Below, piece by piece: positions 15,620 to 22,900 of a DNA stretch of 25,208 bases (its first letter is position 1; the number at the start of each line of letters is the position of its first letter). Below the pieces are notes generated by a model. The model was not told the origin of the DNA. It was given only the letters and a program-made list of their open reading frames with translations, and made no database searches. This stretch comes from Syntrophorhabdaceae bacterium PtaU1.Bin034. Lineage in GTDB: Bacteria; Desulfobacterota_G; Syntrophorhabdia; Syntrophorhabdales; WCHB1-27. The stretch lies in contig MVRP01000052.1 of assembly GCA_002067405.1 (NCBI GenBank), positions 1 to 25,208 of the forward strand, read 5' to 3'. The position numbers and the translations under genes are program-made.

Positions 15620-17134
15620 ATGAAGAAAAGCAACAGCCCGTTCAATCTGGTTTCAGAGCTTCTCGGCCGGCACGCGGCTGAGCGGGGAGAGAAAACAGCC
15701 ATTTACTTCGAAGATACCACGGTTGATTACCGTACTCTGATGGCAAATATCAACAGATTTGCAAACGTCCTTGCCGAATTGAAGATCAAACCGAAAGAGA
15801 GGGTCCTCCTTCTTTTGCCCGATTCCCCTTTGTTTGTCTATGCCTTTCTCGGAAGCATCAAATATGGTGCTTGCCCCGTTCCGGTAAACACCATGCTCCG
15901 GGAAGAGGACTATAAGTACCTCCTTGAAGACAGCGAAGCAGCGGTACTGGTAACCACGAAGGACAGCCCGGCAGCCAGGGTCAGGACTTCCCGGCTTCAT
16001 TACAAGCTCTTTGCGGACAACGGGCTAATGTCGATGCTTTCAACGGTTTCCGACGCTGCCGACGCATATGCGGCCAGGGAGGACGATGTGGCTTTCTGGC
16101 TCTACAGCTCGGGGAGCACGGGAAGACCGAAGGGGGTGCCCCATCGGCATATCGACATGATCCACGCAGCCGATTCATACGGAAAGGGCGTCCTTAATGT
16201 CACGGAGGACGATATCGTTTACTCGGTCAGCAAGTTGTTCTTCGCTTACGGCCTCGGCAACGGCATCGGTATCCCGTTCAGGACAGGCGCCTCGGTTGTT
16301 CTTTCGCCGGAAAAGCCTACGCCCGAGGGTGTCGTCTCTACCGTCTCCCGGTACAGGCCCACCGTTTTTTTCGGCGTGCCCACCCAGTACAACTCCGTCC
16401 TGAAGAAACTCAGGGACGATTCGGCTTTTGCGTCGGTCCGCACGTGCGTCTCGGCAGGCGAAGCGCTTCCGCCTGAAGTGTTCAACCGGTGGAAAGAGAG
16501 AACAGGGCTCGAGATCCTTGACGGTATCGGCTCGACCGAAGCCCTCCATATATTTATCTCCAACTTTCCGAATGATACGAGGCCCGGCACATCGGGACGG
16601 GTAGTACCGGGATACGAAGCGAAAATAGTAGATGAGGAAGGTAACGAGGTGCCGTCCGGCGAGGCGGGCCACCTCATCATAAGAGGCGAAAGCGTGACAA
16701 AGGGCTACTGGAACAGGCCCGAAGAGAACCAGGAAAAGATTCTCGAAGGCGGATGGTTCAGGACCGGTGACATGTACAGCCAGCAGGACGGCTACTTCAG
16801 GTATCAGGGGAGAGGGGACGATATGCTGAAGGTGGGCGGCATCTGGGTATCTCCCATCGAGATCGAAAACGTTCTTATTCAACACAGGGCCGTCCAGGAG
16901 GTTGCCGTAGTGGGCCACAATGTTGAAGGCCTTTCAAAGCCCTTTGCATACGTCTCGGTCAACGACGAATACAGCACCCAAGGTCCGAAAGGATCGGACG
17001 GGTTGAGCGAAGAACTTCTGAGTTTCGTCAGCGAGAGGCTGCCCAGATTCAAATGGCTGCACGGCGTCTACATTGTGGAGGAGCTTCCGAAAACAGCGAC
17101 CGGAAAGATCCAGCGGTTCAAGTTGAGAAAGTAA
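15620..17134 (+). CDS. Benzoate-CoA ligase family acyl-CoA synthetase
   Basis: This 504-aa AMP-forming acyl-CoA synthetase is closest to the benzoate-CoA ligase family, which activates benzoate or related aromatic acids to CoA thioesters. The phosphate-binding loop YSSGSTGRPKGVPH, the adenine motif GIGSTEALHIF, the TGD motif WFRTGDMY, the hinge DDMLKVGG and the C-terminal TGKIQR with catalytic Lys496 are all present. ATG 15620 has AAGGGGG 8 nt upstream; in-frame ATG 15551 overlaps the sigma-54 promoter candidate and is rejected. The exact acid (benzoate, a hydroxybenzoate, an aliphatic acid) cannot be read from sequence. It follows an NtrC-type regulator gene and is followed by a 52-aa gene related to its own C-terminus. 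Confidence 0.88.
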   Translation: MKKSNSPFNLVSELLGRHAAERGEKTAIYFEDTTVDYRTLMANINRFANVLAELKIKPKERVLLLLPDSPLFVYAFLGSIKYGACPVPVNTMLREEDYKYLLEDSEAAVLVTTKDSPAARVRTSRLHYKLFADNGLMSMLSTVSDAADAYAAREDDVAFWLYSSGSTGRPKGVPHRHIDMIHAADSYGKGVLNVTEDDIVYSVSKLFFAYGLGNGIGIPFRTGASVVLSPEKPTPEGVVSTVSRYRPTVFFGVPTQYNSVLKKLRDDSAFASVRTCVSAGEALPPEVFNRWKERTGLEILDGIGSTEALHIFISNFPNDTRPGTSGRVVPGYEAKIVDEEGNEVPSGEAGHLIIRGESVTKGYWNRPEENQEKILEGGWFRTGDMYSQQDGYFRYQGRGDDMLKVGGIWVSPIEIENVLIQHRAVQEVAVVGHNVEGLSKPFAYVSVNDEYSTQGPKGSDGLSEELLSFVSERLPRFKWLHGVYIVEELPKTATGKIQRFKLRK

Positions 17135-17150
17135 GAGGAGGAAGCAGGAC

Positions 17151-17309
17151 ATGAGAGAGACGAAACGCACGACGGTCAAGAACGGAAAAGAGACCGGCGG
17201 CGACATGGACCGCGCACTGAGCAGGGAGATGCTGGAATTTCTGGGAGAGAGATTACCCGAGCTCAAGTGGCTGCAGGCGGCAAGCCCGGACACATCCGAG
17301 CGCCTATGA
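17151..17309 (+). CDS. 52-aa protein resembling a ligase C-terminal fragment
   Basis: This short gene starts at ATG 17151, with a strong AGGAGGA ribosome binding site at 17137-17143, and lies 16 nt after the ligase. Residues 23-42 match ligase residues 462-481 at 12 of 20 positions, sharing LS-E-L-F-ERLP-KWL. This is part of the mobile C-terminal domain of AMP-forming synthetases, but the fragment ends before the catalytic lysine. It therefore cannot be an enzyme alone. It may be a degraded duplicate of the ligase tail or a small protein that copies one helix of the domain. The good ribosome binding site and clean stop favour translation; function is unknown. Confidence 0.6.
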   Translation: MRETKRTTVKNGKETGGDMDRALSREMLEFLGERLPELKWLQAASPDTSERL

Positions 17310-17386
17310 GGTGAGCACAGGAGCCCGGCCGATTCCCCGGACCGTTGCGAGGACGATTTAATTTTTAGGCCCGTTATGCTATTGTA

Positions 17387-18724
17387 ATGGGCATGGCACC
17401 GTTGGTCATTGCCCGAAAAGAGCACCGCATCTCACGAAGGCAGGTGAGTCCGAATGCGCTGCGCACGCTCTACCGGCTCCACATTAACGGCTTTATCGCG
17501 CACCTCGTAGGGGGATGCGTCCGTGATCTGGTCCTCGGGCGAACCCCGAAGGACTTTGATATCGCGACAAATGCCACACCCGGCCAAATCAAACGGCTTT
17601 TCCGCAACTGCCGGCTTATAGGGCGTCGTTTCAGGCTGGCCCATCTCCATTTTGCGGATGAAATCCTGGAGGTATCCACATTTCGCCGGGCCGCTCTTCC
17701 CTCGGACGCCCTGGATGCGCAAGAGGCAGGCCGCAACGGGCGACGTCCGTGGCATGCCAAGGACGAGGACGGAATGATCCTGGCGGACAATATCTTCGGA
17801 ACACCGGAGGAAGACGCTCTGCGCCGCGACTTTACCATGAATGCGCTTGCCTACGACATTGCAGACCTGTCGGTTATCGACTACAGCACCGGACTGAGCG
17901 ACCTCCGTCAAAGGCTGATCCGTCCCATTGGCGACCCTCGTGTCCGGTTTACCGAAGACCCGGTGAGAATGCTCCGCGCTGTCCGGTTTGCTGCATCCCA
18001 TGACTTCACCATAGAACCGGCTGCCTGGGAGTGTCTCTGTGAGCTGTCTTCCACCATTTCCCGCGTTTCACCGGCAAGGCTCTATGAGGAGGTACAGAAA
18101 CTCTTCCTCCTTGGGTCTGCCCGGCCGGCTTTCAGCCTGCTGATGAAGAGCGGGCTCCTGGCCGCCCTTTTCCCCGGCCTCAATAAGTGGGTCTATGGAG
18201 ATAGCCGCCACCCGGCATTAATTGACGCAAACCTTGAGCACCTCGATACATTGAACCAAAACGGGACCCCGGCATCGCCGGCTCTTTTCCTGGCGGCGCT
18301 CTTCGGTCCCAGCCTTGAGGAGGAGGCGCTCGCGTGTCACCGTGAAGGTATTCCCCATCACCAGGCGCTGGATGCCACAGCCGCTATGTTTATGAAGGAT
18401 ATCTCCGGCACTGTTTCCATCCCGGGACGGGTCGGCGGCCGTTTGCGTGCCATCCTCGCCATCCAGCCCTTGCTGCAAAGAATGCGGCCACGCAGGCCTG
18501 CCTCCCTGGTCAAACGGCCTGAATTCGGAGAAGCGCTTGCGTATCTTCGTCTTACCGCAGAGAGAAAAAGAAGACTTCGAATCGCACTCGAATGGTGGGA
18601 TGATTTTCTTTTGCACACCCCTCCCGTAATGTCTTCAGAACCGGCGACCGGCAAGGCTCCGAGGAAGAGACGAAGAAAGAGGCGGCGCAAACACGATCAG
18701 GACCGCCAGACAACAGCCGCCTGA
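17387..18724 (+). CDS. pcnB: Poly(A) polymerase I / tRNA nucleotidyltransferase family protein
   Basis: This 445-aa class II nucleotidyltransferase adds A residues to RNA 3' ends (PcnB) or builds tRNA CCA ends. The catalytic core is clear: GG-C-VRD at residues 42-47, the metal-binding pair Asp56 and Asp58 (KDFDIATNA), the LEVSTFR strand, RRDFTMNALAYD, and FTEDPVRMLRAVRFA. An N-terminal EHRISRRQVSPNALRTLYRL segment and a very basic C-terminal tail (RKRRRKRRRK) fit the PcnB branch better than the CCA enzyme. ATG 17387 and ATG 17393 are both possible; neither has a Shine-Dalgarno sequence, so it may be read from a leaderless mRNA. It starts 77 nt after the 52-aa gene and is likely a separate unit. 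Confidence 0.88.
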   Translation: MGMAPLVIARKEHRISRRQVSPNALRTLYRLHINGFIAHLVGGCVRDLVLGRTPKDFDIATNATPGQIKRLFRNCRLIGRRFRLAHLHFADEILEVSTFRRAALPSDALDAQEAGRNGRRPWHAKDEDGMILADNIFGTPEEDALRRDFTMNALAYDIADLSVIDYSTGLSDLRQRLIRPIGDPRVRFTEDPVRMLRAVRFAASHDFTIEPAAWECLCELSSTISRVSPARLYEEVQKLFLLGSARPAFSLLMKSGLLAALFPGLNKWVYGDSRHPALIDANLEHLDTLNQNGTPASPALFLAALFGPSLEEEALACHREGIPHHQALDATAAMFMKDISGTVSIPGRVGGRLRAILAIQPLLQRMRPRRPASLVKRPEFGEALAYLRLTAERKRRLRIALEWWDDFLLHTPPVMSSEPATGKAPRKRRRKRRRKHDQDRQTTAA

Positions 18725-18856
18725 AAAGAAAGTGGTTCGTTGGACCCCGCGTGCATTTTTCAATGGTACGAAGACCTTCTCCAATGACCGAAAAGCTTCC
18801 ATTTCCGGCCGGCAGGCATTCTCCCCATCCTCCGCGTCGGTAAGGACCTACCCGAA

Positions 18857-18885
18857 TTGACACGACCCGACCCGCATGCTACTCT
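18857..18885 (+). promoter_or_regulatory. Sigma-70 promoter with extended -10, before the TraB-like gene
   Basis: A perfect TTGACA (18857-18862) and TACTCT (18880-18885) are 17 nt apart, and TGC directly before the -10 makes it an extended -10. Transcription would start about 18892, only a few bases before ATG 18895, so a leaderless or near-leaderless mRNA is expected. Confidence 0.55.
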
Positions 18886-18894
18886 AGGCGTGGC

Positions 18895-19593
18895 ATGAAA
18901 CCGGCTGTCAGAGCATGCAATAAGGGCAGATTCACTATGTTGGGCGTCATCCATCGGGACAGGGAGAGCGAGCATCTGCTGTCCGGGTGGCTGGAATCGT
19001 TCCGGCCGGACATAATCACCCTTGAATTCTCCCACTACGGGCTGAACTTCAGGGAGGCGAGGGGTGCGGGGCTCAGGCAAAGCGTGCGGGAGACCGTGGA
19101 CCGGTTGAGAGCCGACGGCTACGAAGTGGATGATAAGGCTCTCAGCGATGTCTTTTCCTACATCGATCTTCCCGCTGAATATACGATCGCTTCAGAATAC
19201 AGCCGGAGGCACGTGGCGCGCGTTTTCCTCGTTGACATGGATTGCCTTTCTTCTTCCAAGCTTGCAATGATCGACGACCTGCTCGCGCGGGAAAACCTCA
19301 TTTCTCTTCTCTGCGGGGTCGGACAGGACGGCCCGGACCGGAGATCGGGAAATCCCGAACGGGTGCTGGCCGGCCTTTTTTTTGAAAAAGGCGTCAAAGC
19401 TTTCACCTACACCCGGGAAATGCGGGTGCGGGGCGAATACATGAGGGACCGGATCGTCCGGCTGATGGAACGCTATCAGGATTCCCGCTTCCTTCACATC
19501 TGCGGTTGGCAGCACCTCTATGATCCCTACAATATTTACGGATTCCTCAATCCAACAAAGGTCTTCATCCATGACAAAGCTTTTCGTGTTTGA
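18895..19593 (+). CDS. TraB/ChaN-like fold protein of unknown function
   Basis: I recognise this 232-aa protein only at fold level. It starts with a hydrophobic strand ending in GVIHRD, then a PDIITLEFSHYG strand, and ends with an arginine/methionine helix (RVRGEYMRDRIVRLMERY) followed by RFLHICGWQHLYDP. This order (G-x-x-H near the start, an acidic residue on strand two, then R..YM..I and a late H) is like the TraB/PrgY/ChaN/TIKI group, which includes proteases and haem-binding proteins. No signal peptide or membrane segment is seen. The ATG at 18895 sits right after a promoter. It overlaps the next gene by 23 nt, so the two are probably co-expressed. Function is not known. Confidence 0.8.
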   Translation: MKPAVRACNKGRFTMLGVIHRDRESEHLLSGWLESFRPDIITLEFSHYGLNFREARGAGLRQSVRETVDRLRADGYEVDDKALSDVFSYIDLPAEYTIASEYSRRHVARVFLVDMDCLSSSKLAMIDDLLARENLISLLCGVGQDGPDRRSGNPERVLAGLFFEKGVKAFTYTREMRVRGEYMRDRIVRLMERYQDSRFLHICGWQHLYDPYNIYGFLNPTKVFIHDKAFRV

Positions 19594-20188
19594 TCTCGGT
19601 AACGTCATCCTTCCCTTTGATAATCGTCAGGTTGCGGACAAGCTTCACGCCCGGTCAAAGATCAGCCACAAATGCGAAGCCCGCGAGATTTTCGGCCATC
19701 TCTTCGACCTCCGGACAGGCGCCATAAACGGGTACGAGGAAGGTTTGTCCTCGTCGCTGGAGTTCTTCCTCAATCTGAAGAACCGCTACCAACTGGATAT
19801 GGAATTCGAGGAATTCAAGGACATATGGAACAACATCTTCCGGGAGAACCTCGAAGTGAACGAGATCATTGTCTATCTCAAGGCGAAGGGCTTTCCGCTG
19901 TTCCTCCTCAGCAACACGAACGAGCTTCACTTCACCTACATCATCGAACGCTACCCCATTGTCCACCTTATGGACGAATGGATACTCTCTTTTGAAGTGG
20001 GTGCAAAGAAACCAAAAAAACGCATATACGACGCCATATTCGAAAAGATGGATGTGCGGAGGGACGAGGTGTTCTACATTGATGACGTCGAGGAGTACGT
20101 GGAGTACGCGAAGGGCACGGGCATGAAAGGGCTGGTTTTCCGGGAACCGGCAGACCTCTGGGATGCCCTTAAGGCGAACGGCGCATGA
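19571..20188 (+). CDS. HAD-superfamily hydrolase (YihX-like phosphatase)
   Basis: This 205-aa HAD subfamily IA protein has nucleophile motif I at Asp8 (FVFDLGNVILPFD), motif II LLSNTNELH, motif III lysine in GAKKPKKRIYD, and motif IV acidic pair YIDDVEEYVE. The DLGNV and SNTN-x-H forms are like YihX-type sugar-phosphate phosphatases, but the substrate cannot be assigned. The Asp two places after the nucleophile is replaced by Gly10, as in YihX-type relatives. ATG 19571 has AAAGG 9 nt upstream and begins inside the previous gene. A longer open frame from 19520 would give an N-terminal extension unlike the family. The stop overlaps lgt by 4 nt (ATGA). Confidence 0.87.
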   Translation: MTKLFVFDLGNVILPFDNRQVADKLHARSKISHKCEAREIFGHLFDLRTGAINGYEEGLSSSLEFFLNLKNRYQLDMEFEEFKDIWNNIFRENLEVNEIIVYLKAKGFPLFLLSNTNELHFTYIIERYPIVHLMDEWILSFEVGAKKPKKRIYDAIFEKMDVRRDEVFYIDDVEEYVEYAKGTGMKGLVFREPADLWDALKANGA

Positions 20189-21006
20189 TCCCTTATCCCC
20201 GCATCGACCCCGAGATCTTCAGGATAGGCCCTCTCGCTGTCCGGTGGTACGGCATGATGTATGTGCTCGGCTTTGCCTCGTCGTATTTCCTCGTGCTTTA
20301 CCAGCTGAAAAAGAAGGCGATCGGCATAACCAAGGCGCAGATCGATGACATCTACTTCTACCTTGTGCTGGGTCTCCTTGCCGGGGCCCGTCTGGGTTAT
20401 GTCGTCTTCTACAACCTCCCCTTCTATCTGACCCACCCCTGGGAGATTTTCGTGCTGTGGCACGGCGGCATGTCCTTCCACGGCGGGGCCATAGGCACGT
20501 TCGTCCTCGGCTACTGGGCCATGAAACGAAGAGGGATCCCGTTTCTCAGGATGGCGGACCTCATCATCCCTACCGCTCCCCTTGGGCTGTTCTTCGGCAG
20601 GATGGGGAACTTCATCAACGGTGAGCTCTACGGAAAGCCGACCACGGTTCCCTGGGGAATGGTTTTCCCCGGAAGCGGCAATGTCCCGAGGCATCCTTCG
20701 CAGCTCTATGAAGCGGCGCTCGAAGGTCTCCTTCTGTTCGCCATCCTCTGGATTTACAAGGACAGGAAGAAGAGGGAAGGTGAGGTATTCGCCGTCTTCC
20801 TGATCTGCTACGCCATCTTTCGCACCTTCTGCGAATTCTTCAGAGAGCCGGATGTCCAGGTCGGCTATATTCTTGGTTTCCTCACTATGGGGCAACTGCT
20901 GAGCCTGGTCATGCTCGCTATCGGCGTTCTCCTCAAATTCGTCTATTTGCCGCGCCTCGACAGCCCTCCGGCAAAAAAGAATGGAGGCAAAGGAACAGGC
21001 CGTTAA
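20185..21006 (+). CDS. lgt: Prolipoprotein diacylglyceryl transferase
   Basis: Lgt moves diacylglycerol from phosphatidylglycerol to the lipobox cysteine of prolipoproteins in the inner membrane. The 273-aa protein has about seven hydrophobic segments, the HGGMSFHGG motif at residues 93-101, the Lgt signature GRMGNFINGELYGK at about 137-150, and the later RHPSQLYEA segment. The basic, Gly/Lys-rich C-terminus is cytoplasmic by family topology. The gene overlaps the HAD gene by ATGA and is followed after 12 nt by corA, so these are likely one operon. A membrane lipoprotein pathway is expected in any diderm bacterium, so this gene says little about the catabolic clusters. Confidence 0.96.
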   Translation: MIPYPRIDPEIFRIGPLAVRWYGMMYVLGFASSYFLVLYQLKKKAIGITKAQIDDIYFYLVLGLLAGARLGYVVFYNLPFYLTHPWEIFVLWHGGMSFHGGAIGTFVLGYWAMKRRGIPFLRMADLIIPTAPLGLFFGRMGNFINGELYGKPTTVPWGMVFPGSGNVPRHPSQLYEAALEGLLLFAILWIYKDRKKREGEVFAVFLICYAIFRTFCEFFREPDVQVGYILGFLTMGQLLSLVMLAIGVLLKFVYLPRLDSPPAKKNGGKGTGR

Positions 21007-21018
21007 AGGGGAGGGCAG

Positions 21019-22005
21019 TTGGCGACGCCGACCATTACTGTCATCGATTATGACGAAACCCATTTCGAGGAAAGACAGATAGAGCGGGTCGAGGACCTTG
21101 CTCCCTACCGCGACGCGCGGACCGTCAGCTGGATAAACGTTTGCGATAGCCTCGATGCGACGATGCTGAACAAAATAGAGGGTCTTTTCAAGCTGCATCC
21201 CCTGACGGCGGAAGACATACTGAATACGAACCAGCGCCCCAAGATGGAAGATATGGTCGAATACGTCTTCGTCTCCGTCAAGCTTTTCTCTTATGACGAA
21301 CAGACGGACAAGGTCGACACCAGGCAGATCAGCATCGTGATCGGGAAAACCTTCGTTTTGTCCTTTGAAGAAGGAAGCGATGAGATTTTTGAGCCCATCA
21401 GGGAAAAGCTGAGGAAATACAAGGGCCGGATACGGAGAATGGGAACGGACTACCTCGCCTACCGTTTGCTTGGCGCGGTAGTGGACAGCTACTTCACGAT
21501 CCTTGAAACACTTGGAGAAAAGCTCGAATCTCTGGAGGACAAGGTCGTCACCGCCCCCGATCCGGGCGTGCTCCGGGCAGTGCACGCATTGAGGATCCAG
21601 ATGACGCTGCTTTATCGGTCTCTCTGGCCCTTGCGAGAGGTGATCGGGGCGCTGACAAGAGAGGAACTGGCCGTGATCAGAAGGGGCACCGTGGCATACT
21701 TCCGGGACGTTTACGATCACACTGTTCAGATCATCGAGACTTTGGAGACCGACAGGGATATGATCTCGGCCATGCTCGATATTTACGTGTCGGGCATGAG
21801 CAACCGTCTGAACGAGATCATGAAAGTCCTTACCATTATTTCCACTATCTTCATTCCCATGACCTTCCTTGCCGGCGTCTACGGAATGAACTTCAAGTAT
21901 TTCCCCGAACTGAAATGGCCGTGGGCGTATGGCGCTTTCTGGCTCCTGATGATCGTCATTGCGGTCTTTATGCTGCTGTACTTCAGACGAAGAAAATGGC
22001 TGTGA
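21019..22005 (+). CDS. corA: CorA-family magnesium/cobalt transporter
   Basis: This 328-aa CorA protein has a large cytoplasmic alpha/beta and long-helix domain and two C-terminal membrane helices (about residues 268-288 and 302-322), joined by the pore signature GMN at 289-291 in AGVYGMNFKYFPEL. It forms pentameric divalent-cation channels, mainly for Mg2+, and in some members Co2+ or Ni2+. The start is TTG 21019 with a strong AAGGGGAGG upstream; no nearby ATG or GTG in frame is as good. The tail ends in RRRKWL. The window is rich in cobalt- and nickel-dependent enzymes, but nothing in the sequence shows this channel serves them. Confidence 0.94.
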   Translation: MATPTITVIDYDETHFEERQIERVEDLAPYRDARTVSWINVCDSLDATMLNKIEGLFKLHPLTAEDILNTNQRPKMEDMVEYVFVSVKLFSYDEQTDKVDTRQISIVIGKTFVLSFEEGSDEIFEPIREKLRKYKGRIRRMGTDYLAYRLLGAVVDSYFTILETLGEKLESLEDKVVTAPDPGVLRAVHALRIQMTLLYRSLWPLREVIGALTREELAVIRRGTVAYFRDVYDHTVQIIETLETDRDMISAMLDIYVSGMSNRLNEIMKVLTIISTIFIPMTFLAGVYGMNFKYFPELKWPWAYGAFWLLMIVIAVFMLLYFRRRKWL

Positions 22006-22039
22006 CGGGTGCTGCCCGGAACGTGAGGGCGTTGCGGCA

Positions 22040-22525
22040 CTAGCCGATAAGGAACGCACCCATCCCGACGGCAATAAGGAGACCTTCCTCGTTCTTGAGC
22101 TCCATTCGGGCAACGGCAACCTTGCTTCCTGTTCGCAGCATTGTCGCCGTTGCAAGAAATCGTTCGCCGCTTCCCGGCCGGAGATAGTCCACACGCATGT
22201 CGATGGTGCCCATCCTTGCAATCCGGCGAACGATTTCTTCCCGGTCCGCATCGTGTAGCCTCTCCATTGCCGACGCGGTTGCCGCTATGCCGCCGATGGC
22301 ATCGAGCACCGCAGAGATGACCCCTCCATGAAGCATTCTCCGGGTAGAATTTCCGAGCAGCACATCTTTCATGGAAAAGCTATAGGCAGCCGAGTCCGTC
22401 CTCAAGTGCTCCACCTTGAGGCCGAGGAACTGGTTAAAGGGAAGGCGGCCATGCACCTCCCGAACGATTTCGAGCCTTGTGTCAATGTCAGTCTGTGATT
22501 TGTGTCCGGGTTCCTGCTGTCTCAT
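22040..22525 (-). CDS. PaaI-family hotdog thioesterase
   Basis: This 161-aa single hotdog-domain protein is of the PaaI/YigI acyl-CoA thioesterase group. The family helix motif is LHGGVISAVLDAIGGIAA at about residues 65-82, followed by the MRVDYLRPG strand and the GSKVAVARMELKNEEG strand pair. Such enzymes hydrolyse acyl- or aryl-CoA thioesters and act as homotetramers. Here it could relieve CoA trapping in aromatic or fatty-acid metabolism, but the substrate is not visible. It is convergent with corA (34 nt between stops). It is divergent from the glutamate mutase operon across about 375 nt. The ATG at 22525 has no strong Shine-Dalgarno. Confidence 0.88.
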   Translation of the reverse strand: MRQQEPGHKSQTDIDTRLEIVREVHGRLPFNQFLGLKVEHLRTDSAAYSFSMKDVLLGNSTRRMLHGGVISAVLDAIGGIAATASAMERLHDADREEIVRRIARMGTIDMRVDYLRPGSGERFLATATMLRTGSKVAVARMELKNEEGLLIAVGMGAFLIG

Positions 22526-22721
22526 TCACGTCTTCACATATGGTGACCGGGTGAAGCGGGGATCGGTATCTTATTTCCTGGTTCCTGCCCGGTTTTTACT
22601 TCCCAATCTATATCACAATCCGCAACAGCCGACAAGATAAATAGCGCTGCATGCGGCGGTGCCTTTCCTGCCGCTGATTACAAATCTGCTACGGTTCCCC
22701 CTGACCATCGCCCTTTTTTTA

Positions 22722-22751
22722 TTGACATTGAACAATTCCGGAGGTTATATT
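22722..22751 (+). promoter_or_regulatory. Sigma-70 promoter of the glutamate mutase operon
   Basis: A perfect TTGACA (22722-22727) and TATATT (22746-22751, five of six) are separated by 18 nt, in a locally A/T-rich stretch. Transcription would start near 22758, on top of the inverted repeats at 22756-22782. That layout is typical of a repressed promoter. Confidence 0.6.
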
Positions 22752-22755
22752 AGAT

Positions 22756-22769
22756 CGACCGGCTGGTCG
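22756..22769. promoter_or_regulatory. Inverted repeat CGACC-GGCT-GGTCG at the transcription start
   Basis: Five-base arms flank GGCT, overlapping the left arm of the 17-bp palindrome. It sits on the predicted start site. TetR-type operators often look like this, but no regulator gene is in view to support that. Confidence 0.35.
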
Positions 22770-22782
22770 GATTAAATCCGAC
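22766..22782. promoter_or_regulatory. 17-bp perfect palindrome before glmE (operator candidate)
   Basis: GTCGGATT-A-AATCCGAC has 8-bp perfect arms and a central A, starting about 8 nt after the predicted transcription start and ending 118 nt before glmE. It matches the palindrome at 6650-6666 at 15 of 17 positions, and the two differences are symmetric, so the dyad is kept in both. Confidence 0.55.
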
Positions 22783-22900
22783 TGGTTGGCCTAGTTATGA
22801 TAGTGGAAATATTACGCTAATGGGCAACTAAGGTCAAGCAGAGAGTGATCTAATTCGCCGACTGTCAGCCCGGCGGCCGGCTGGAAGGAGAGGAGACGAG

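Larger units (their letters stand above)
22526..22900. other. Divergent intergenic region, thioesterase/glutamate mutase
   Basis: This 375-nt gap holds no acceptable gene. Its first 190 nt show only a weak GCGGC/GCCGC hairpin near 22652-22675. From 22722 it has a strong promoter, two overlapping inverted repeats near the predicted transcription start, and a leader of roughly 140 nt before glmE that ends in a GAAGGAGAGGAG ribosome binding site. Confidence 0.6.

Noticed and set aside
22006..22039. Possible terminator between convergent corA and thioesterase genes
   Set aside because: Only a 4-bp CGGG/CCCG stem with no T-run is present.
20074..22251. 725-codon minus-strand open frame opposite lgt and corA
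   Set aside because: It covers three well-supported genes on other frames and its translation shows no family pattern.
22416..22640. 74-codon plus-strand frame at the thioesterase start
   Set aside because: It overlaps the thioesterase N-terminus on the opposite strand, has no ribosome binding site and no recognisable product.
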